NCBI GenBank assembly: GCA_002383325.1
Contig: DFYJ01000136.1
Coordinates: 10,247 to 16,017, forward strand
DNA length: 5,771 nt
From: Candidatus Aminicenantes bacterium UBA4085
Lineage (GTDB): Bacteria > Acidobacteriota > Aminicenantia > Aminicenantales > UBA4085
Direction: 5' to 3'
Notes under the pieces: model-generated
Told to the model about the DNA's origin: nothing
The model's database searches: none
The model's input: only the letters and a program-made list of their open reading frames with translations
Position numbers and translations under genes: made by a program
In this document: positions 1 through 5,771 of the stretch, one piece after another
How positions within the stretch are numbered: position 1 is the stretch's first letter
How the letters are laid out: every line of letters begins with the position of its first letter

Positions 1-1400
1 CCATCGGCGAGCCGGGCACCCAGCTGACCATGCGCACCTTCCACATCGGCGGCATCGCCATGGGGGCCAAGGAGCAGTCCAAGCTGGAGGCCAAGAACGA
101 CGGCCTGATCAAGTTCACCAACGTCAAGGTGGTCAAGGACAAGGACGGGGCCCTGATCGTGGTCAACCGGACCGCCAACATCGCCCTGACCGACCGCCGC
201 GGCCGCGAGACCGAGCACTACCAGGTGCCCTACGGCGCCAAGCTGCTCATGGGCCAGGGCCAGGAGGTCAAGGCCCGCCAGGTCTTCGCCGAGTGGGATC
301 CCTACAACGCCCTGGTCCTGACCGAAGAGTCGGGCCTGGTCCAGTTCCATGACGTCGTCCGCAAGGTGACCATGGAGGAGGCCCAGGACGAGGTGACCCT
401 GCTGATGAGCCAGGTCATCATCGAGCCCAAGGACGAGAAGCTCCAGCCCCGGATCGAGATCGTCGACACGGTCCACAAGACCAAGGACAAGCACGGCAAG
501 GAGATCCCGGCCATCCTCAAGCGCTACTACCTGCCGGCCGGGGCCCACCTGGAGGTCAAGGACGGGACCCGGGTCCACTCCGGCGAGATCCTGGCCAAGA
601 TCCCCCGCGAGCAGGCCAAGACCAAGGACATCACCGGCGGCCTGCCGAGGGCCGAGGAGCTGTTCGAGGCCCGCCGGCCCAAGACGCCCGCCGTCATCTC
701 CGAGATCGACGGCGTGGTGGAGTTCGGCGGCCTGGTCCGCGGCTACCGCAAGATCACGGTCAAGAGCGAACGGGTCGGGTCCAAGGAATATCTCATCCCC
801 CGCGGCGCCCACATCAGCGTCGGCGACGGGGAGCGGATCAAGGCCGGCACGGCCCTCATGGACGGCCCGGTCAACCCGCACGACATCCTGCGGGTCCTGG
901 GCGAGAAGGAGCTGGCCGAGTACATGCTCCGCGAGGTGCAGGAGGTCTACCGCCTGCAGGGCGTGCCGATCAACGACAAGCACATCGAGACGATCATCCG
1001 GCAGATGCTCCGCTGGGTCAAGGTCGAGGAGGTCGGCGACACCGAGTTCCTGATCGACGAGCAGGTCGACAAGTTCGTCTTCCAGGAGGAGAACATCAAG
1101 GCCGTGGAGAAGGGCGGCAAGCCGGCTAAGGCCCGGCCGCTCCTGCTGGGCATCACCAAGAGCGCCTTGAGCACGGACAGCTTCCTGTCGGCCGCCTCCT
1201 TCCAGGAGACGACCCGGGTCCTGACCGAAGCCTCCATGTTCGGCAAGGTCGACTACCTGCGCAGCCTCAAGGAGAACATCATCATGGCCCGGCTGATTCC
1301 GGCCGGGACGGGCTTCAAGTTCTATCGCGGCGTCGAGGTCAAGGACGAGGGCCTGCCGCAGGCGGACAAGACGGGGGAGGACGCCCTCCCGACGAGCTGA
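1..1400 (+). CDS. rpoC: RNA polymerase beta' subunit, C-terminal part (5' partial)
   Basis: This is the catalytic beta' subunit of DNA-dependent RNA polymerase. The reading frame is open from the left edge (codons begin at base 3), so the ATG at 30 is an internal Met, not the start. The first codons are the trigger loop: [17 protein letters not shown], with residues matching E. coli Gln929 (21-23), Met932 (30-32), Arg933 (33-35) and His936 (42-44), which position the incoming NTP. About 190 residues separate that His from the KDITGGLPR motif (624-650). This matches an SI3-type trigger-loop insertion as in E. coli and is absent from Firmicutes and Actinobacteria. Downstream are [16 protein letters not shown]-like [16 protein letters not shown], and [14 protein letters not shown] followed by [15 protein letters not shown] near 1140-1235, the conserved C-terminal core. 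The tail ends with a short acidic stretch and TGA. 465 residues are present. It precedes the str operon, as is common in bacteria. Confidence 0.98.
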   Translation, partial: IGEPGTQLTMRTFHIGGIAMGAKEQSKLEAKNDGLIKFTNVKVVKDKDGALIVVNRTANIALTDRRGRETEHYQVPYGAKLLMGQGQEVKARQVFAEWDPYNALVLTEESGLVQFHDVVRKVTMEEAQDEVTLLMSQVIIEPKDEKLQPRIEIVDTVHKTKDKHGKEIPAILKRYYLPAGAHLEVKDGTRVHSGEILAKIPREQAKTKDITGGLPRAEELFEARRPKTPAVISEIDGVVEFGGLVRGYRKITVKSERVGSKEYLIPRGAHISVGDGERIKAGTALMDGPVNPHDILRVLGEKELAEYMLREVQEVYRLQGVPINDKHIETIIRQMLRWVKVEEVGDTEFLIDEQVDKFVFQEENIKAVEKGGKPAKARPLLLGITKSALSTDSFLSAASFQETTRVLTEASMFGKVDYLRSLKENIIMARLIPAGTGFKFYRGVEVKDEGLPQADKTGEDALPTS

Positions 1401-1401
1401 T

Positions 1402-1442
1402 CGGAAAACGCCGGAAAGTCTTGACAGGCCCGGCGCTTTCCG
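1402..1442. repeat. Imperfect inverted repeat overlapping the rpsL promoter
   Basis: CGGAAAACGCCGG (1402-1414) is the inverse complement of CCGGCGCTTTCCG (1430-1442) except for one A-C mismatch (1408/1436), giving 12 of 13 pairs around a 15-base loop. It starts two bases after the rpoC stop codon. The bases that follow (TTAGAATACC) are not a T-run, so this is not a standard intrinsic terminator. The -35 box of the promoter lies in the loop and the -10 box lies just outside the right arm. A competing 7-bp pairing (1412-1418 with 1436-1442) is also possible because CGGAAA occurs twice in the left half. It could stabilise the rpoC mRNA 3' end, weakly terminate, or act as a protein site; the sequence does not decide. 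Confidence 0.6.
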
Positions 1443-1449
1443 TTAGAAT
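1421..1449 (+). promoter_or_regulatory. Sigma70-type promoter for the str operon
   Basis: A perfect -35 hexamer TTGACA (1421-1426) is followed by an optimal 17-base spacer and the -10 hexamer TAGAAT (1444-1449, one mismatch to TATAAT). The expected start of transcription is about 1455-1457. The bases between -10 and the start (ACCGGGC) are GC-rich, the kind of discriminator found in ribosomal promoters under stringent (ppGpp) control in well-studied bacteria; that regulation is inferred. Upstream A-rich bits (GAAAA, GGAAAG) could help as a weak UP element. Its position between rpoC and rpsL implies an independent start for rpsL-rpsG-fusA-tuf, in addition to any read-through from rpoBC. Confidence 0.85.
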
Positions 1450-1456
1450 ACCGGGC

Positions 1457-1533
1457 ACTTGTCCCGAGAAGACTAAGTCGACTCGGAGCCAGGACCCCAA
1501 ACTCGTTTGGATTCGTAGAGAAGGAGTGTTCTT
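1457..1533 (+). promoter_or_regulatory. rpsL mRNA leader with small hairpin
   Basis: Given the promoter, the transcript would begin with an untranslated leader of roughly 77 bases. It contains a perfect 5-bp stem with a tetraloop, CCAAA-CTCG-TTTGG (1497-1510), ending 10 bases before the Shine-Dalgarno, and a weaker pairing CCGAG (1464-1468) with CTCGG (1482-1486). No known riboswitch or ribosomal-protein leader motif is recognised. The hairpin leaves the ribosome binding site free, so it may keep the leader open or mark a protein site; either role is inference. Confidence 0.45.
1521..1526 (+). promoter_or_regulatory. Shine-Dalgarno that fixes the TTG start of rpsL
   Basis: AAGGAG sits 7 bases before a TTG codon at 1534. 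The residues after this TTG read [11 protein letters not shown], the expected N-terminus of S12, and no ATG or GTG lies in a suitable place, so the TTG is the start. Confidence 0.9.
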
Positions 1534-1917
1534 TTGCCGACGGTCAACCAGCTCATCCGCAAGGGACGAACCCTGAAGAAGGACAAGAGCAAATCGCCCG
1601 CTCTCGAGTCCTCCCCCCAGAAGAGGGGCGTCTGCACGCGCGTGTTCACGACGACCCCCAAGAAGCCCAACTCGGCCCTCCGCAAGGTGGCCCGCGTCCG
1701 GCTGTCCAACAACATCGAGGTCACCGGCTATATCCCCGGCGTCGGCCATAACCTGCAGGAGCACTCCATCGTGCTCGTGCGCGGCGGCCGGGTCAAGGAT
1801 CTGCCCGGCGTGCGCTACCATATCGTGCGCGGCACCCTCGACAGCGAGGGCGTAGCCAACCGCGGCAAGGCCCGCTCCAAGTACGGGGCCAAGCGGCCCA
1901 AAGAGAAGAAAGGCTAG
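1534..1917 (+). CDS. rpsL: 30S ribosomal protein S12
   Basis: S12 lies at the decoding centre of the small subunit and helps to control the accuracy of tRNA selection. The product is 127 residues, the usual short form. After the initiator it reads [11 protein letters not shown], then [19 protein letters not shown] (29-47) and [19 protein letters not shown] (71-89), all family hallmarks, and ends in a basic tail. Lys43 and Lys88, the positions where streptomycin-resistance changes occur in E. coli, are both unchanged. Asp89, the residue methylthiolated by RimO in E. coli, is present in the KDLPG motif. The start is a TTG with AAGGAG 7 bases upstream; a TTG start is uncommon for such a strongly expressed gene. 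It is the first gene of the operon behind the promoter at 1421-1449, and its TAG stop overlaps the ribosome binding site of rpsG. Confidence 0.98.
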   Translation: MPTVNQLIRKGRTLKKDKSKSPALESSPQKRGVCTRVFTTTPKKPNSALRKVARVRLSNNIEVTGYIPGVGHNLQEHSIVLVRGGRVKDLPGVRYHIVRGTLDSEGVANRGKARSKYGAKRPKEKKG

Positions 1918-1926
1918 GAGTCCGCC

Positions 1927-2397
1927 ATGCCCCGCCGCGGAACCATCAAGAAGCGCAAGGTCGTCGGCGACCAGAAGTACGGATCCGTCCTGATCGCCAA
2001 GTTCATCAGCAGCCTGCTCAAGGAAGGCAAGAAGTCCACCGCCGAGCGGATCGTCTACGGGGCCCTGGACCAGATCCAGGCCAAGGCCAAGGAAGACCCG
2101 CTGAAGGCCTTCGAGAAGGCCATCGACAACGTCCGCCCCCTGCTGGAGACCAAGTCCCGCCGGGTCGGCGGCGCCACCTACCAGGTGCCCATCGAGGTCG
2201 ACATGAGCCGCTCGATCTCGGTCGGCTGCCGCTGGCTGATCCACTACGCCCAGGAGCGCGGCGGACGGACCATGGTCGACAAGCTGACGGCCGAGGTCCT
2301 GGACGCCCTGGCCAATAAGGGCGGAGCGGTCAAGAAGCGCGAAGACACCCATAAGATGGCGGAGGCCAACCGGGCTTTCGCTCATTATCGTTGGTGA
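1927..2397 (+). CDS. rpsG: 30S ribosomal protein S7
   Basis: S7 is the primary assembly protein of the 30S head; it binds 16S rRNA and contacts E-site tRNA and mRNA. The product is 156 residues, the common bacterial length, lacking the E. coli K-type extension. Hallmarks seen are MPRRG at the start, EGKKSTAER (33-41), the SRRVGGATYQVPIEV beta-ribbon region (77-91), and the C-terminal AVKKREDTHKMAEANRAFAHYRW. AGGAG (1916-1920), overlapping the rpsL stop, is 6 bases before the ATG, and only 9 bases separate the two genes, so translation is probably coupled. In E. coli S7 represses the operon by binding a roughly 100-base rpsL-rpsG spacer; there is no room for that here. Third-position GC falls in the last 18 codons (7 end in A or T), where a compositional tract begins. 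Confidence 0.98.
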   Translation: MPRRGTIKKRKVVGDQKYGSVLIAKFISSLLKEGKKSTAERIVYGALDQIQAKAKEDPLKAFEKAIDNVRPLLETKSRRVGGATYQVPIEVDMSRSISVGCRWLIHYAQERGGRTMVDKLTAEVLDALANKGGAVKKREDTHKMAEANRAFAHYRW

Positions 2398-3060
2398 TCT
2401 TATAGATGTTCGAACCCCGCATCGGAGAAGCCGGCATTCGACGAATGAGCGAGCGATGTCATGACGCGACCCTATGCTATGGAACACGTCAGGAACATCG
2501 GCATCATGGCCCATATCGATGCGGGAAAAACGACGACGACGGAGCGTATCCTCTACTACACCGGCATCACCTACAAGATAGGGGAGGTCGACGAGGGTAC
2601 CGCCGTCATGGATTGGATGGCTCAGGAGCAGGAACGTGGCATAACCATCACCTCTGCCGCCACCACCTGTTACTGGAATGCCCACCGCGTTAACATCATC
2701 GACACGCCCGGACACGTCGACTTCACGGCCGAGGTCGAGAGGTCGCTGAGGGTCCTGGACGGAGCGGTGATCCTGCTCTGCGGGGTCGGTGGGGTCGAGC
2801 CCCAATCCGAGACAGTCTGGCGGCAGGCGGATAAGTACCGGGTTCCCCGGCTGGCGTTCATCAATAAGATGGACCGAGTCGGGGCCGATCCGGAACGGGC
2901 CGTGGCGCAAATGCGCGCCCGGCTCAACGCCCATCCTCTTGTCATCCAGACGCCTCTCGGCCGGGAGGACGCCTTTCGGGGCGTTGTCGACCTGGTCGGG
3001 ATGACAAGGTATGACTGGGGAATGGACGTGATCGGAAGCGACATGACGGCGAGCGACGCG
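2326..3060. other. Tract of reduced third-position GC across rpsG end and fusA start
   Basis: By hand count, the first 200 fusA codons (2461-3060) have 42 ending in A or T (79% GC3), whereas the next 80 codons (3061-3300) have 3 (96% GC3), and sampled blocks to 3660 stay at 95-100%. The last 18 rpsG codons have 7 ending in A or T, while three preceding blocks of 20 codons have 0, 1 and 2. Codons rare elsewhere, such as ATA, AGG and CGT, appear in the tract. The left edge is fuzzy (about 2310-2345) and the right edge lies near 3060-3070. The tract ignores gene boundaries, which fits a recombined segment or an assembly join better than a property of one gene. Confidence 0.6.
2398..2460 (+). other. 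rpsG-fusA spacer with short palindromes
   Basis: This is the longest gap inside the operon (63 bases). It contains a perfect 6-bp inverted repeat CATTCG-A-CGAATG (2435-2447), which as RNA would make a 5-bp stem with a 3-base loop just before the fusA start, and an 8-base palindrome GTTCGAAC (2408-2415). The left part is AT-rich, but I find no convincing -35/-10 pair. No clear Shine-Dalgarno precedes fusA; the nearest purine-rich run is GAGCGAGCGA. No T-run follows the hairpin, so it is not a terminator. Confidence 0.5.
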
Positions 3061-4554
3061 AGCGGCGACCGCGAGGTCCGCGAGCGCCGGGCTCTGCTCG
3101 TCGAGCAGGTCGCCGACGTCGACGAGAGGATCATGGAGATGTACGTGGAGGGCCGGGACGTCCCGGCCGACGATCTGCGGGCCGCCGTCCGCCGGGCCAC
3201 CCTGGCCGGCCGGGCCGTGCCCGTCCTGCACGGCGCCTCCTTCCGCAACAAGGGCGTCCAGCCCCTCCTCGACGCCATCGTCGACTACCTGCCTTCGCCG
3301 GCCGACATGCCCCCCGTGCGGGGCCTCCACCCCAAGACCCACCAGGCCGAGATCCGCCGGCCCTCCGACGAGGAGCCCTTCGCGGCCCTGGTCTTCAAGG
3401 CCCAGAACGACCCGTACATGGGCCAGCTGGCCTATTTCCGGGTCTACTCCGGCAAGGCCCGCGCCGGCTCCGTCCTCTACAACTCCGGCAAGGACGAAGA
3501 GGAGAAGCCGGCCCGCTTCCTGGAGATGCACTCCAACAAGCGGAAAGAGGTCCTGGACATCTTCGCCGGCGACATCATGGCCATGGGCACGATGAAGGGG
3601 CTGACCACGGGCGACACCCTGTGCTCCAAGACCAAGCCCCTGATCCTGGAAAACATCACCTTCCCCCTGCCGGTCATCCAGATGATCGTCGAGCCCAAGA
3701 GCAAGGTCGACCACGGCAAGCTCGAGGCCGCCCTGGCCAAGCTGGCCAAGGAGGATCCGACCCTGCGGGTGACGACCGACCCCAACACCGGGCAGGCCTT
3801 GCTGCACGGCATGGGCGAGCTGCACCTGGACATCATCATCGACCGTTTGGCCCGCGAGTTCGGCGTCCGGGCCAACACCGGCCGGCCCCAGGTGGCCTAC
3901 CGGGAGACCCTCGGCAAGCCGTCCAGCGGCAAGGCCGAGCTCTCCCGCCAGTCCGGCGGCAAGGCCCAGTACGCCAAGGTCGAGATGTGGCTGGAGCCCC
4001 TGCCGCGGGGGGCGGGCTTCGAGTTCGTCAACAAGGCCCGGCCCAACGAGGTCCCGGCCGAGTTCGTCGGCGCGGTCGAGGACGGGGTCCACGAGTCGTT
4101 CGACGTCGGCCTGCTGGCCGGCTTCCCCCTGTCCGACATCAAGGCCACCCTGGCTTCCGGGGCCTTCAACTCCGACGAATCGACCCCGCTGGCCTTCAAG
4201 ATCGCCGCCGCCATGGCCTTCAAGGAAGCGGCGGCCAAAGCCGAGCCGGCCCTGATGGAGCCGCTGATGAAGCTCGAGATCGTCGCCCCGGACGACTATC
4301 TGGGCGACATCGTCGGCGATCTCAACTCCCGCCGGGGCAAGATCGAGGGCATGGAGATGCGCGGCGGCTCGCGCGTCATTCGGGCCGTCGCCCCGCTGGC
4401 CGAGATGTTCGGCTACGCCACGATCCTGCGGACCCTGACCCAGGGCCGGGGCGTGTTTTCCATGGAATTCGCCCAGTACGATACGGTGCCGCCCGCGGTC
4501 CAGGCGCAGATTATCGCCCGGATCGAGGGCCGGCTGGCCTACGAGACCCATTAA
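2461..4554 (+). CDS. fusA: Elongation factor G family GTPase (possibly EF-G2/spdEFG2-like)
   Basis: EF-G drives tRNA-mRNA translocation and, with RRF, ribosome recycling. The product is 697 residues, normal for the family. G domain motifs are AHIDAGKT (17-24), switch I RGITI (59-63), DTPGH with the catalytic His85 (81-85) and NKMD (135-138); domain II follows, domain III from about 405 with GMGELHLDI, domain IV about 485-600 with QSGGKAQ (497-503), and domain V with LAEMFGYAT (646-654). Oddity: the domain IV tip, usually GSYHxVDSxE, reads [10 protein letters not shown] (567-576), so the conserved His is Asn570. This resembles recycling-type EF-G2 proteins of spirochaetes and mitochondria as I recall them, so translocase activity is uncertain. 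An in-frame TGA at 2446 limits the start to ATG 2461 or ATG 2479 (codon 7); neither has a clear Shine-Dalgarno. GC3 shifts near codon 200. Confidence 0.95.
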   Translation: MTRPYAMEHVRNIGIMAHIDAGKTTTTERILYYTGITYKIGEVDEGTAVMDWMAQEQERGITITSAATTCYWNAHRVNIIDTPGHVDFTAEVERSLRVLDGAVILLCGVGGVEPQSETVWRQADKYRVPRLAFINKMDRVGADPERAVAQMRARLNAHPLVIQTPLGREDAFRGVVDLVGMTRYDWGMDVIGSDMTASDASGDREVRERRALLVEQVADVDERIMEMYVEGRDVPADDLRAAVRRATLAGRAVPVLHGASFRNKGVQPLLDAIVDYLPSPADMPPVRGLHPKTHQAEIRRPSDEEPFAALVFKAQNDPYMGQLAYFRVYSGKARAGSVLYNSGKDEEEKPARFLEMHSNKRKEVLDIFAGDIMAMGTMKGLTTGDTLCSKTKPLILENITFPLPVIQMIVEPKSKVDHGKLEAALAKLAKEDPTLRVTTDPNTGQALLHGMGELHLDIIIDRLAREFGVRANTGRPQVAYRETLGKPSSGKAELSRQSGGKAQYAKVEMWLEPLPRGAGFEFVNKARPNEVPAEFVGAVEDGVHESFDVGLLAGFPLSDIKATLASGAFNSDESTPLAFKIAAAMAFKEAAAKAEPALMEPLMKLEIVAPDDYLGDIVGDLNSRRGKIEGMEMRGGSRVIRAVAPLAEMFGYATILRTLTQGRGVFSMEFAQYDTVPPAVQAQIIARIEGRLAYETH

Positions 4555-4565
4555 GGGAGCCAGGC

Positions 4566-4572
4566 AAGGAGG
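4566..4572 (+). promoter_or_regulatory. Strong Shine-Dalgarno of tuf
   Basis: AAGGAGG, the full anti-Shine-Dalgarno complement, lies 5 bases before the ATG at 4578 in the 23-base fusA-tuf gap. It is the strongest ribosome binding site in the window, in keeping with the high output expected for EF-Tu, and contrasts with the poor site before fusA. Confidence 0.9.
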
Positions 4573-4577
4573 ACACT

Positions 4578-5771
<1,194 letters not shown>

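Noticed and set aside
1402..1442. Intrinsic terminator after rpoC
   Set aside because: The stem is plausible but no T-run follows, and the same bases form a near-consensus promoter, so I list it only as an inverted repeat.
1534..1917. Streptomycin-resistance allele of rpsL
   Set aside because: Lys43 and Lys88 are both the sensitive-type residues.
2375..2410. Internal promoter before fusA (TATAGA at 2401-2406)
   Set aside because: The region is AT-rich, but no -35 element lies at 16-18 bases; the best partner, CTTTCG, is 20 bases away and poor.
2406..2693. A small + strand open frame starting in the rpsG-fusA spacer
   Set aside because: Four fifths of it is fusA read out of frame; there is no ribosome binding site and the product resembles nothing known.
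1339..4551. A 1070-codon open frame on the - strand opposite rpsL, rpsG and fusA
   Set aside because: rpsL, rpsG and fusA share one frame register, and this antisense frame is codon-for-codon opposite them. It stays open only because the sense genes do not use TTA, CTA or TCA, as expected at such high GC3. Its product is low-complexity Gly/Leu/Asp/His/Arg with no recognisable domain.

Overview
The window is a high-GC bacterial housekeeping locus read entirely on the + strand: the 3' end of rpoC, then the classical str operon rpsL - rpsG - fusA - tuf, with tuf running off the right edge just short of its expected end. All five products are recognisable from conserved motifs read directly in the sequence. 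I see no mobile element, CRISPR array, tRNA, rRNA or extra gene. The largest gap is 133 bases (1401-1533), so no long gene-free stretch exists.

Layout: 1-1400 rpoC C-terminal part, starting inside the RNA polymerase trigger loop and including a large SI3-type insertion. 1401-1533 holds a near-consensus sigma70-type promoter inside an imperfect inverted repeat, then a leader with a small hairpin and a Shine-Dalgarno ahead of a TTG-started rpsL. 1534-1917 rpsL (S12); 1927-2397 rpsG (S7), only 9 bases later; 2398-2460 a spacer with a short palindrome; 2461-4554 fusA (EF-G); 4578-5771 tuf (EF-Tu, 3' partial). The genes supply the decoding-site protein S12, the 30S head protein S7, an EF-G family GTPase and the aminoacyl-tRNA carrier, so they work in one process, elongation and ribosome cycling.

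Organism: the SI3-type insertion in RpoC argues for a Gram-negative-type lineage and against Firmicutes or Actinobacteria. An EF-Tu with a lengthened, non-canonical switch I recalls Planctomycetota-type EF-Tu, while the RpoC and S12 sequences look compatible with Acidobacteriota (including Aminicenantes-like) or related groups. I cannot fix the phylum from memory.

No wholly new system is visible. The points that deserve attention lie inside familiar genes: (i) EF-G has Asn instead of the conserved His at the domain IV tip, in a loop resembling recycling-type EF-G2 proteins; (ii) EF-Tu has an altered, longer switch I; (iii) tuf uses G-ending codons whereas its neighbours use C-ending ones, reverting in its last 18 codons; (iv) a tract of lower third-position GC runs from the end of rpsG through about 200 codons of fusA. 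Together these suggest that the operon is a mosaic.
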